This document shows, in pieces, positions 19,899-28,482 of a stretch of DNA of 64,000 nt. Made by a program: the position numbers and the translations under genes. The stretch lies in the NCBI RefSeq assembly GCF_003946145.1, contig NZ_RHOC01000009.1:1-64000 (forward strand), given 5' to 3'. This stretch comes from Levilactobacillus huananensis (GTDB lineage Bacteria; Bacillota; Bacilli; Lactobacillales; Lactobacillaceae). How positions within the stretch are numbered: the stretch's first letter is position 1; each line of letters starts with the position of its first letter. The notes beneath the pieces are model-generated. The model was not told where the DNA came from and did not search any database. It saw only the letters and a program-made list of their open reading frames with translations.

Positions 19899-20255
19899 TT
19901 ACCCTCTTTCTAAGATGACTTCCGTCATTACCACACTATCGGTATGCGAAATCGATACGTGAGCAATCCCCTCAAACGGTTGACGTGTGATAACTGGCTG
20001 ACCCTGAGCATTATCGCGAATCTCAACGTCTTGAAAGCCCACAGCTGATCCGATCCCGGTACCCATGGCCTTGCTATAAGACTCCTTAGCTGACCACCGA
20101 CCACCGATAAATTCTACGGCTCGTCGTTGACTGAGTTGGCGATAATCCGTCATTTCATTGGGCGTCAGAACCTTCTCTAGAAATTTTGGTTGCTTCGCCA
20201 CGACTTTGGCGACACGATCCAAATCCGTAATATCAATACCGATCCCATAAATCAT
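19899..20255 (-). CDS. acpS: Holo-[acyl-carrier-protein] synthase
   Basis: Transfers 4'-phosphopantetheine from CoA to apo-ACP for fatty-acid synthesis. 118 residues, normal for AcpS; motifs [10 protein letters not shown] with the metal-binding Asp8 and the [16 protein letters not shown] segment with its conserved Glu and Lys. AGGAG lies ten bases before the ATG. First gene of the acpS-alr-mazF group. Upstream, 20256-20420 holds a possible extended -10 but no gene. Confidence 0.96.
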   Translation of the reverse strand: MIYGIGIDITDLDRVAKVVAKQPKFLEKVLTPNEMTDYRQLSQRRAVEFIGGRWSAKESYSKAMGTGIGSAVGFQDVEIRDNAQGQPVITRQPFEGIAHVSISHTDSVVMTEVILERG

Positions 20256-20420
20256 GACGTCACCACTCCTATCCGCTTTTTCAAGTCTACCAAATTGTCA
20301 CACCACTGCTGGAATGTCTAGGTTATATTCTAGCACAGGGTAGACCGATTGACCCCCACAACTTGATCGGTTAAGGGAAAACGTAAACTAATTCAAAGAA
20401 CTGTACAACACTCGGATCTC

Positions 20421-20455
20421 AAAAAGAGGGGACGTTGCAAGCGTCGCCCTCTTCC
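20421..20455 (-). terminator. Terminator after the first BspA-like gene
   Basis: AAGAGGG.GACG/CGTC.CCTCTTTTT stem with a T run on the minus strand, 34 bases after the surface-protein stop. Confidence 0.85.
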
Positions 20456-20488
20456 TTCTCATCTTAATGTTAACCTTTATTCAGTTAT

Positions 20489-22474
20489 TTAATCTTGACG
20501 CTTGTACCAATGAAAACTCAGGATACCAAGGGTAACCGCACCAATTGCAGCCCATAGACTCGATTTCTTTTCATTAGTCTGAGGTAACGTGGCCTTCTCG
20601 GACTGATGATCCGTAACCGTCATGGTCCGCTGCCGCCCCGTTTTCTGCATCATCGTAGCACCTTGATTGGCACTAAAAACATCCATTTTATCTCTTTTTG
20701 CCGTCGTCAGTAGTTTAATCATCGTGGGCTTCTGGAGTATTGGCTTCTTTTGTTGACTCTTATCAGGTGTCCCTTTTTCATCCTCATTGCCATCACCAAT
20801 GACAGTCCCATTGTCACCATCCGTATCCGTATCAGGTGACGTTCCAGGATCAGTTGGCGTCGTGGACACTTGTTGCCAAACGTAGGTATCAGCCATCGTG
20901 GCCCCATCATAACTCGCATTTAACTGAGCGCTAGTATAAGTCGCCCCATTAGGTTTGTTCACTGTTCCAGTACCAACAGCTTGCCACAACCCTGTGTACG
21001 TATTAGTCACTGGAATATCAGGTAATTTAGCATTTTGGGTCGCGTCTCCAAGGGAGGTATTTGGCCCCAAAACAATTTCATGTAAACCAATTGTACCTAA
21101 TAAGGCCTCGTTCACCGCACTAGTTCCACGGCCACCAGAAATCGTATCGAATCCAGACAGATTTAGTGAGGTTAAGGACGCATCACCCGAAAACATTCGG
21201 TTCATTTGAAGAAGTGCGTCAGGGTGCCAGTGACTCAGATCAAGATTTTTCAGTGAAGAATCACCGTAGAACATACTGGTAAAATAGGGCGAACTGGAGA
21301 CATCCCACTTGCTGACATCGACGGTTGTCAGTAAAGGATCATTTTCAAAGGTCTCCACGAAATTCGTCACTGAACCTGTTTGCAGGCCAGCCACGTTAAG
21401 CGTAGTCAAATTAGACATGTTTGCAAAAGTACCACTTAAACTCTGCAGTTTTGATGTCTGCCAGTTGCTAAGATCCAAATGCGCGATCGCCGTTCCATCA
21501 AATAGGCTTTCGGCAGATAGTAAGTTTGAGACGTCCCAATTCTCAGCATCCACGTCAACCAATGAATCATCGCCAAACAACATCATGGTCATATCTGTAA
21601 CCCGGTTGGTGCTAGACCCCAGCTTAAACCGCGTGATACTCATCGGGTGACTGCCAGTTCCATCGTATATCCCGCCAGAAACCATATTTGACATATCGGT
21701 CACATGACTTAAGTCTAGCGCACTCAGGTCAAGACTTTTTAGTGAGACATCCGAACTAAACATATTTGCCATACTTGTGACATTTGAAGCGTCAACATTC
21801 TCCCAGCCATCAATCTCGGTGAGATTGGTCCAAAACTGAAAGAAATAGTCGCTATTGGCTGGCAACACAATTTTGCCAAGACTACCGTCAAATATCAGCT
21901 TTGTGGCGTTAGCAAGCGTTTTCATTTTGTCGAGATTTCCACCAGTCACCGTGACAACGCCGTCGGTATCCTCCGTCCAATGAGACGTACCACTCGTACC
22001 AGACGCCTTAATCGTTGGTGTCGAGTCTCGAAGGAGGCCAATACGCGCTGATTTTTGTGGGTGCAGAGTGGCTTCCTTTTCGCCAGAATTAATCTGACTA
22101 TCAACATCTGTTTTATCCTTAGCAATCGTCTTAGGAGCCGTTTCATCTGCTAATGCCGACGGTACCGTTGTTTTGGACGTATCCCCCGTGACTTTCGACT
22201 CCTTGGTATCACTTTCTTTAGATGTCGCGTCCTTGATGCTAGTATCACGAGTCGTTCCCAACTGTTGTGCCTGCGCCCCACTGGTGGGAACGCTTTTGAG
22301 GGCCATTTCATCAGCTGAGACACTCGTACCCCGATTGTTCGTTGCAGTGTCATTCGAGGAATCGACTGTATCCGCATGTGCTGTATCTACTCGCAGCCCC
22401 ACGCCAGCAACAACGCTCAAAACGGCTAAGGTTGTCAATTTTTGCTTTGATGTCATCCTCAACTTCTTTGTCAT
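20489..22474 (-). CDS. BspA-type leucine-rich-repeat LPQTN cell-wall protein (copy 1)
   Basis: 661 residues. A signal peptide (MTKKLRMTSKQKLTTLAVLSVVAGVG..., cut near AHA-DT) is followed by a Ser/Thr/Asp/Lys-rich stretch to about 150. Then come about seven BspA/DUF285 repeats of 22-26 residues with the pattern MF..d.SL..LDLS..d.S.VT.M (about 215-470), a conserved GLWQAVGTG...YVWQQV module, a proline/aspartate linker and a sortase motif LPQTN (about 630) with a membrane helix and KRQD tail. Such proteins are wall-bound adhesins or ligand binders in lactobacilli and oral bacteria. It has a paralogue at 22954-25023 with nearly identical ends. Start 22474 has AAGGAGAG upstream. Confidence 0.9.
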   Translation of the reverse strand: MTKKLRMTSKQKLTTLAVLSVVAGVGLRVDTAHADTVDSSNDTATNNRGTSVSADEMALKSVPTSGAQAQQLGTTRDTSIKDATSKESDTKESKVTGDTSKTTVPSALADETAPKTIAKDKTDVDSQINSGEKEATLHPQKSARIGLLRDSTPTIKASGTSGTSHWTEDTDGVVTVTGGNLDKMKTLANATKLIFDGSLGKIVLPANSDYFFQFWTNLTEIDGWENVDASNVTSMANMFSSDVSLKSLDLSALDLSHVTDMSNMVSGGIYDGTGSHPMSITRFKLGSSTNRVTDMTMMLFGDDSLVDVDAENWDVSNLLSAESLFDGTAIAHLDLSNWQTSKLQSLSGTFANMSNLTTLNVAGLQTGSVTNFVETFENDPLLTTVDVSKWDVSSSPYFTSMFYGDSSLKNLDLSHWHPDALLQMNRMFSGDASLTSLNLSGFDTISGGRGTSAVNEALLGTIGLHEIVLGPNTSLGDATQNAKLPDIPVTNTYTGLWQAVGTGTVNKPNGATYTSAQLNASYDGATMADTYVWQQVSTTPTDPGTSPDTDTDGDNGTVIGDGNEDEKGTPDKSQQKKPILQKPTMIKLLTTAKRDKMDVFSANQGATMMQKTGRQRTMTVTDHQSEKATLPQTNEKKSSLWAAIGAVTLGILSFHWYKRQD

Positions 22475-22519
22475 GTGGTTAGATCTCTCCTTAAGATAAA
22501 AGTCTCGACAATGGGACAT

Positions 22520-22548
22520 ATTATAAACTTATTTATGGATAAAGTCTA
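22520..22548 (-). promoter_or_regulatory. Promoter of BspA-like copy 1
   Basis: Minus-strand -35 TAGACT (22543-22548), 17 bases, -10 TATAAT (22520-22525). The -35 and -10 sequences and the spacing are identical to those of the paralogue's promoter. Confidence 0.7.
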
Positions 22549-22681
22549 TACCATTCACAACTATTTTCAGTATATATGTTTCCCATATTATGCATGATGT
22601 CCTTTTGAGTGACTGATATCCATCGCTTATGGTCATGCACAATCACTGTATTTTATACATCATCGTCTCTGGGTGCGACAT

Positions 22682-22710
22682 AAAAGGGACCGGCATAAGC
22701 CAGTCCCCAT
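22682..22710 (-). terminator. Terminator downstream of decayed baeRF fragment / BspA-like copy 2
   Basis: GGGAC.GGC TTAT GCC.GTCCC followed by TTTTATG on the minus strand. It lies 244 bases after the stop of copy 2, on the far side of the decayed fragment, at the place a terminator follows the intact baeRF-like gene. Confidence 0.65.
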
Positions 22711-22770
22711 TTATATGCTATAAACGAATTATTTTAAACCTCGATTCACTCACAACCTACCCACAGAACC

Positions 22771-22910
22771 TTAACCACAGGAAAAAGTATTGGCCTGCTG
22801 CGATATTTCAGTCGCAAGCAGGATCAGAAACAAAAACCTCGGTCCACGATCAAGAAATACTGCCTCACATAGATATCAATGGCCACGAAGTCATTCGCTG
22901 TCCGACAACC
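22771..22910 (-). pseudogene. Fragment of a second baeRF-like gene
   Basis: One minus-strand frame reads RTANDFVAIDIYVRQYFLIVD and, after a frameshift, LILLATEISQQANTFS. These align with DQRNYFMAVDNYVSQHFSNVD and PLILVAGAADQGNFRKLS of the baeRF-like protein encoded at 25302-26444 (near its residues 205-250). The rest of the gene is gone. I read the similarity by eye; it rests on about 35 aligned positions. It sits between the two BspA-like genes, with copy 1 downstream, just as the intact gene has copy 2 downstream. Confidence 0.6.
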
Positions 22911-22953
22911 TTCCTTGAATGAGCACGTCCTCTATAGCCTTGTCCACGGCCAT

Positions 22954-25023
22954 TTAATCTTGACGCTTATACCAATGAAAACTCAGGATACCAAGGGTAA
23001 CCGCACCAATTGCGGCCCATAGACTCGATTTCTTTTCATTAGTCTGAGGTAACGTGGCCTTCCCGGACTGATGATCCGTAACCGTCATGGTTGACTGATT
23101 CCGAGACTGCTTCTGGGACTGTTTCTGAGGCTGATTCGTCGTTACCGCGGCACCTTGCCCCGCACTAAGCGTGGTCATTTTATCGCCATCTGACATTGTC
23201 GTCGGTCGTGATGGCTTGTCCTTAGTCGCTGGCTTCTTAGTCTTGTTCTTATCAGTTGTCACAGTATCACCACCATTTTCACCGCCATCAGCAGTTGCCC
23301 CACTACCGCCATCCGTATCCGGTGTCGTCCCAGGATCGGTCGTTCCTGGATTATCTGGCGTCGTTCCTGGATTCGTCGGCGTAGTTGTCTTTGGTACCTG
23401 TTGCCAAACGTAGGTGTCAGCCATCGTTGCACCATCATAGCTAGTATTCAGCTGAGCACTGGTGTATGTTACACCGTTAGGCTTTTCCACAGTTCCAGTC
23501 CCGACAGCCTGCCATAAGCCAGTATAAGTGTCCGTTACTGGAATATCTGGCAATTCGGCATTTTGAGCCTCGGTTCCTAAAGATGTGTTGGGTCCGAGAA
23601 CCAGTTCATGTAACCCCGTGGTGCCTTGTAAAGCTTCATTAACAACTGCCGTACCTTGACCACTAGAGAGCGTGTCAAACCCCGTCAGATCGAGCGACGT
23701 CAAGGCCGAATCCCCTTCAAACATGATATTCATTCGACGAATAGCCTGTGGACGCCAGTGGCTTAAGTCAAGCGTGGTTAAAGACGAATCATTGTGAAAC
23801 ATTGCTCCTAAGAATCGCGCACTGGAGACATCCCATTGACTCACGTCGACATCGTTCAATAATGAATCATTTTCGAAAAGCTGATTAAAGGCCGTCACCT
23901 GACCCGTTTGAAGACCCGCTGCACTAACCGAAATTAAATTTGGCATATGGGCAAAAGTACCACTCATTGAGTTAAGTGCCGGCGTTTGCCAATCGCTAAG
24001 ATCCAAGCTACTCATAGCGGTCCCTTGAAGGAGCGCGTCAGCTATCTGCAAGCTTGAAACATTCCAATCGGCAACATCAACATCGGTTAACGAAGAATCC
24101 CCCATCAACATCATTGACATATCCGTCACGTGACTTGTGCTAGACCCAAGCTTCAAACTCGTTATGCCCATTGGGTGATTACCGGTCTCATCGACTATTC
24201 CCCCAGAGACCATCGCCGACATGTTCGTTACGTGGCTGAGATCTAAAGCACTTAAATCTAGACTTTTCAGTGACACATCCTGGCTAAACATATGCGACAT
24301 ATCGGTCACATTTGAAGCATCGACGTTCTCCCAACCATCGATCTCGGTCAAATTTGACCAATGTTGAAAGAAATCATTACTGAAGGACGGTAGAACAATC
24401 TTCCCCAGACTCCCATCAAAGATTAATTTGGTAGCGCTGTCAAAGAAATACATCTTGTCCGTCAATTTTCCACCTGTAATGGTTACCACACCGTCCGCGT
24501 CTTCGACCCAGTGAGCTGTTCCATTGTCACCTGACGCCTTGATCGTTGGTGCTGCATCAGCCCGGAGAAGATTGGCACGTGACATTGCCCCTAGTCTGAG
24601 GTTATTTTTGCTAGCAGTCGCTTGCCCAGTCTCAGAACCTGTTGTATCTGTTTTTTTGACTGTCACTGGGTCCTCATTAACAGATGACTCATCAGTCGTG
24701 ACTGTTGGCGTTACCTGGGGTGTTTCCTTCGTCTTTTCAGGTTCGGTCACCGTCTGCTTGATGGTCGTCTCTTCTGGTTTTGCTTTCTCGGTGCTAGTAT
24801 CGCTAACCACAGGTTTCGGCGTCCCAGTCGTAATCGTGGCCTGCTTAGTTGTCGTATCATTTGCCGTGGTACTGGTTCCGGTACCGCTATTTTCACCGTC
24901 GTTCACTGGAACTGTTGTAGCCGCATGGACTGTATCAACTTGTAATCCCATCCCAGCAACAGCGCCTAAAACCGCTAAAGTCGTCAACTTTTGTTTTGAT
25001 GTCATCCTCAACTTTTTTGTCAT
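22954..25023 (-). CDS. BspA-type leucine-rich-repeat LPQTN cell-wall protein (copy 2)
   Basis: 689 residues with the same layout as copy 1: signal peptide, a Thr/Glu/Lys/Pro-rich stretch to about 160, about seven BspA/DUF285 repeats (about 225-490), the GLWQAVGTG/YVWQQV module, a linker with NPGTTPDNPGTTDPGTTPD repeats and Gln/Lys-rich QPQKQSQKQSRNQS, then LPQTN (about 658), membrane helix and KRQD. Start and ribosome-binding site match copy 1. The first 20 residues and the last 50 are almost identical to copy 1, while the repeat domain differs at many positions, so ligand specificity may differ. Confidence 0.9.
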   Translation of the reverse strand: MTKKLRMTSKQKLTTLAVLGAVAGMGLQVDTVHAATTVPVNDGENSGTGTSTTANDTTTKQATITTGTPKPVVSDTSTEKAKPEETTIKQTVTEPEKTKETPQVTPTVTTDESSVNEDPVTVKKTDTTGSETGQATASKNNLRLGAMSRANLLRADAAPTIKASGDNGTAHWVEDADGVVTITGGKLTDKMYFFDSATKLIFDGSLGKIVLPSFSNDFFQHWSNLTEIDGWENVDASNVTDMSHMFSQDVSLKSLDLSALDLSHVTNMSAMVSGGIVDETGNHPMGITSLKLGSSTSHVTDMSMMLMGDSSLTDVDVADWNVSSLQIADALLQGTAMSSLDLSDWQTPALNSMSGTFAHMPNLISVSAAGLQTGQVTAFNQLFENDSLLNDVDVSQWDVSSARFLGAMFHNDSSLTTLDLSHWRPQAIRRMNIMFEGDSALTSLDLTGFDTLSSGQGTAVVNEALQGTTGLHELVLGPNTSLGTEAQNAELPDIPVTDTYTGLWQAVGTGTVEKPNGVTYTSAQLNTSYDGATMADTYVWQQVPKTTTPTNPGTTPDNPGTTDPGTTPDTDGGSGATADGGENGGDTVTTDKNKTKKPATKDKPSRPTTMSDGDKMTTLSAGQGAAVTTNQPQKQSQKQSRNQSTMTVTDHQSGKATLPQTNEKKSSLWAAIGAVTLGILSFHWYKRQD

Positions 25024-25071
25024 GTGATTAACCCTCTTTTAAAAGTGTAACATTGCTAGTCATCTGGCTAA

Positions 25072-25100
25072 ATTATAATCCTGGCCGATAGATAAGTCTA
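25072..25100 (-). promoter_or_regulatory. Promoter of BspA-like copy 2
   Basis: Minus-strand -35 TAGACT (25095-25100), 17 bases, -10 TATAAT (25072-25077), the same as in copy 1. Confidence 0.7.
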
Positions 25101-25238
25101 TGGCTTTGCATAACTATTTTTATATGTACTTATTTCGCCTCTTTATTATTAAAGTCTTCTAAACAACTGGACTTGAAGGGATCCGGTTAGTCTTTACAGG
25201 ACTATCATCAACTTCATCATCTTCAAAAATCATCCAAA

Positions 25239-25269
25239 GAAAAAAGAATGGCCTCAGCCATCCTTTCTT
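25239..25269 (-). terminator. Terminator after baeRF-like gene
   Basis: AAAGGATGGC TGAG GCCATTCTTTTTT on the minus strand, 33 bases after the stop. Confidence 0.8.
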
Positions 25270-25301
25270 CACACTCTGTGAACTAGTCCTCCAAACAATC
25301 A

Positions 25302-26444
25302 CTAGCTCACAACGGCCTCACGGAACCGTAACTGGGCGGCGACAATACCTCGAGTCGGCATTTCATCTGCTGGCAGAACTTGTACCTTGCCACCTTGTTT
25401 AGCCACCAATAGGGCTAAATCATTGTACAAATTGTTCTGTCGACTCAATGCCGTGGCAGTCGTCACCTCACCTGTCTCCAGCAGGTGACCGGAATGATTA
25501 GCGCCAGCCTGTAGCCACAGAGTCCCTAGTTGGCCCTGAACCGCCGCCGTCGCTAATGCCCCAACGTCCTGAACCACCCGTTCACGCGACCGGGCCTTGG
25601 CGTAGGCATCCTGACGGATCTGAGTTGCCTGCTCATGACGCAAGACACTTACCTTCACCGTTAGTTCTGTCAGGGATTGGTTGGCTGCCGCCAGATTGGT
25701 TCCCTGAACCAGACGAATCATCGGGTCCAAGTAGACATTCTGGGAGAGCTTCCGGAAGTTCCCTTGGTCGGCAGCCCCCGCTACCAGAATCAGGGGCACC
25801 TGGTCCACATTTGAGAAATGTTGGCTCACATAGTTATCTACGGCCATGAAGTAATTTCGCTGATCAGCGGCCTTCCCCGCATCGACAGACCCAGTACCAC
25901 TATAATGTGTCCCAGCGCCAGCGGACCGTTGCCAACGACCACTGTCACGCAACTCACTGCCCAACGCCTGCTTCAATGTTACCGGTGCGTCCACCGGTAA
26001 GTTCACTAACTCTGCGCGGCCGCCCCGAACTTGTGCGAACTCAAATCCTTCCCCGTTGAGTAGTAAGAGATCATAGTCCCCAGTCACGTCCCGTGATTCC
26101 AAAATTGGCAACACGTTTGGCCGGATAGTTACCGTGACGGTCGGTTCAACCGCCGTGTGTAACCAATAATGATAACTATCCGTGGCGCCCGCCATAATTA
26201 CGAGTCCCTGGGCACCACCATTAGTTAGTGATCCATGTTTGTAGGGTTCAAATGCACTCTCGTAGGCTGACCATCCACGATTAGGGGCGACTGCCAGTAA
26301 CTGTTTTTTTCCAGCCGAGAGTAAACTATTGAACTGGGTCCGGTCAGCCGCGGGAACGCCCGTGATGGGTAAGATCAAGGTGACAAAGGGACCTGGCTTA
26401 GCGGCGAGCATTAGTGCAGCGTGTAAGTCGAAGTGATTTGCCAT
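25302..26444 (-). CDS. baeRF-like protein (bacterial archaeo-eukaryotic release factor family)
   Basis: 380 residues. The N-terminal half ends with VLPILESRDVTGDYDLLLLNGEGFEFAQVRGGRAELVNLP, the middle has YFMAVDNYVSQHFSNVDQVPLILVAGAADQGNFRKLSQN, and the end has QGQLGTLWLQAGANHSGH...ALLVAKQGGKVQVLPADEMPTRGIVAAQLRF. This order matches the baeRF families, bacterial relatives of eukaryotic release factor 1 proposed to act on stalled or special ribosomes; the biochemical role is unproven. ATG 26444 follows GGAGG by nine bases. It lies next to BspA-like genes, and a broken copy occurs between them. Confidence 0.65.
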   Translation of the reverse strand: MANHFDLHAALMLAAKPGPFVTLILPITGVPAADRTQFNSLLSAGKKQLLAVAPNRGWSAYESAFEPYKHGSLTNGGAQGLVIMAGATDSYHYWLHTAVEPTVTVTIRPNVLPILESRDVTGDYDLLLLNGEGFEFAQVRGGRAELVNLPVDAPVTLKQALGSELRDSGRWQRSAGAGTHYSGTGSVDAGKAADQRNYFMAVDNYVSQHFSNVDQVPLILVAGAADQGNFRKLSQNVYLDPMIRLVQGTNLAAANQSLTELTVKVSVLRHEQATQIRQDAYAKARSRERVVQDVGALATAAVQGQLGTLWLQAGANHSGHLLETGEVTTATALSRQNNLYNDLALLVAKQGGKVQVLPADEMPTRGIVAAQLRFREAVVS

Positions 26445-26660
26445 AGATGAAAACCTCCGTAGTCTTGTGAGTGACATTTTTCGATAATTTATTTCATATC
26501 GTTTCGATAAGTTTATAATATCACACAAAGTAAACTAATACAACTGCAATTATGAATCTGATAACTAAATAACCCTATTGTATAAATGATTGATCGTTTA
26601 CAACCGCCTATTATCAGCTTTATCTACCAACTATTAAGAAAATCTAAATCTCAAATAACG

Positions 26661-26701
26661 AAAAAAAGCGTCACCCGACCTGCCCAGTCGTGTAACGCTT
26701 C
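26661..26701 (-). terminator. cshA terminator
   Basis: AAGCGT.AC.CGAC/GTCG.GT.ACGCTTTTTTT hairpin on the minus strand, 25 bases past the cshA stop. 26529-26660 is AT-rich, with no gene seen. Confidence 0.85.
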
Positions 26702-26725
26702 CTTCTAATCAATTATCTGTTTTAA

Positions 26726-28288
26726 TTAGTCTTTTTTCCGAATGGTAAACCCACGTCCACCTTCGGAACGCCGACCACCATTGTTGCTGTGTCGGTTGCG
26801 GTCGCCGCCACCATGATTACGTGAGTCATGGCTACGAGAACCGTGACGGTCACGATCGCCACCACGACGGTCTTGACGTTGACGATAGCCGCCACCATTT
26901 CCGTTACGACGATGGTTACCGCCACCACGATGGTAACCCCCACCGCCGTGACGCTTGCCACCACGTTTAGGCAATGGCCGTTCTGGCGTAATCTTAACTG
27001 GAACCTGACTACTGTCATCCTTGGTCAAATCGTTTAACAACGCTGCAACCAAGTCTTCAGCATCAAATTCATTCAAGAGAGCTTCAGCCGTCTTAGCAAA
27101 CTTTTCGGTATCCGTCTTGTTAACAAGATCAGTAACCTTATCTTTAGCGGCACCTAATTGGCTAACCAAGGCTTCTTCATCCGAAGGTGGCTTCAATGGA
27201 AGCATGCGCACCTTCGTCAACTTTTCGATTTCACGCAGGTAGTCCATTTCGTTAGGTGTCACAAAGGTCATAGAAACCCCATGCTTCCCGGCACGACCGG
27301 TACGGCCGACACGGTGAACGTAACTATCTGGATCTTGTGGAATATCATAGTTGTACACGTGGGTCACATCGTTAATATCGATACCACGAGCGGCAACATC
27401 AGTTGCAACCAAAATATCTAACTTACCATGACGGAATTGGTTCATGATTTGTGTCCGACGCTTTTGCGTCAGGTCACCATGAATTCCGGCAGCATTGTAA
27501 CCCCGGGCTTGCAGGCCATTAGAGATTTCATCCACCCGACGCTTAGTCCGAGTGAACACGATGGTCAAGTCTGGTGACTGAACATCGAAGAAACGCGTCA
27601 TAACATCGAATTTTTCAAAGTCACGAGCACGAACGTAGAATTGATCGATCAAATCGGTCGTTAATTCCTTCGCCTTAATCTTCACATGCTTAGGTTCCTT
27701 CATGAATTGGACCCCGACCCGCTTGATTTCAGGTGGCATCGTTGCGGAGAAGAGCATCGTTTGACGCGCTTCTGGCAATTGTTTGATGATGTCCTCAATA
27801 TCGTCCAAGAAACCCATGTTTAACATTTCATCGGCTTCATCGAGAACTAACATTTGAACGTGGTCCAGCTTCAAAGTTCGACGCCGAATGTGGTCGAGTA
27901 ACCGACCTGGCGTCCCAACAATAACTTGTGGGTGATTCTTCAGGGATTTAATTTGGCGACGAATGTCCGCCCCACCGTAAACGACCTGGACGTTTGCCCG
28001 TTCGTTACGACCTAATTTATAAATTTCTTCTTGGGTTTGAATGGCTAATTCCCGTGTTGGGGATACAACCAGTGCTTGAACATTTGGATTGTTCTTATCG
28101 ATCTTCTCTAAGATTGGTAAGGCAAATGCCGCAGTCTTCCCTGTCCCGGTTTGAGCTTGTCCAATAACGTCTTGACCCGCCAAAACCATGGGGATTGTCT
28201 CGGCTTGAATTGGGGTCGCTTCTTCATAACCTGCTGTCGTAACAGCCTTCAGTAGGTCTTCAGAAAGACCCAGTTCTTTAAACTTCAA
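26726..28288 (-). CDS. cshA: DEAD-box RNA helicase CshA
   Basis: ATP-dependent RNA helicase of the degradosome and ribosome-assembly type. 520 residues from a TTG start (28288), nine bases after AGGAGG; the longer ATG frame has no ribosome-binding site. Q motif KFKELGLSEDLLKAV...TPIQAETIP, Walker A AQTGTGKT (45-52), DEAD box LVLDEADEML, SAT in LFSATMP, and HRVGRTGRAG. The tail after about 430 is a Gly/His/Arg/Asn-rich RGG-like region ending in FTIRKKD, expected to bind RNA. A leader of roughly 150 bases precedes it, often the case for cold-inducible helicases. Confidence 0.95.
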   Translation of the reverse strand: MKFKELGLSEDLLKAVTTAGYEEATPIQAETIPMVLAGQDVIGQAQTGTGKTAAFALPILEKIDKNNPNVQALVVSPTRELAIQTQEEIYKLGRNERANVQVVYGGADIRRQIKSLKNHPQVIVGTPGRLLDHIRRRTLKLDHVQMLVLDEADEMLNMGFLDDIEDIIKQLPEARQTMLFSATMPPEIKRVGVQFMKEPKHVKIKAKELTTDLIDQFYVRARDFEKFDVMTRFFDVQSPDLTIVFTRTKRRVDEISNGLQARGYNAAGIHGDLTQKRRTQIMNQFRHGKLDILVATDVAARGIDINDVTHVYNYDIPQDPDSYVHRVGRTGRAGKHGVSMTFVTPNEMDYLREIEKLTKVRMLPLKPPSDEEALVSQLGAAKDKVTDLVNKTDTEKFAKTAEALLNEFDAEDLVAALLNDLTKDDSSQVPVKITPERPLPKRGGKRHGGGGYHRGGGNHRRNGNGGGYRQRQDRRGGDRDRHGSRSHDSRNHGGGDRNRHSNNGGRRSEGGRGFTIRKKD

Positions 28289-28435
28289 AAATAATTTCCT
28301 CCTAATGGGTACATCGCCCCAGTGCCTCGTAGATCTTGGAAAAAATCCGTTTTCCATGGTGCGATTTACGATTGGCTAGAGCGGAGTAAGTTCGTTTCTT
28401 CAAATAAGCAACTAAACCATCATACATCGTGCCTA

Positions 28436-28471
28436 CAAAATAAGCAACTCCCACGACTCATGGAAGTTGCC
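28436..28471 (-). terminator. murF terminator
   Basis: GCAACTTCCA/TGGGAGTTGC stem then TTATTTTG on the minus strand. It lies 12 bases after the murF stop, upstream of cshA. Confidence 0.75.
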
Positions 28472-28482
28472 TCGTTGTTAAC

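Noticed and set aside
22629-22922. Plus-strand ORF of 97 codons between the BspA-like genes
   Set aside because: No ribosome-binding site, and it is antisense to the decayed baeRF fragment and a terminator, so it appears to be chance.
23200-23400. Short Pro/Gly/Thr repeats as possible CRISPR or minisatellite
   Set aside because: They encode the NPGTTPD linker of the BspA-like protein; there are no regular spacers.
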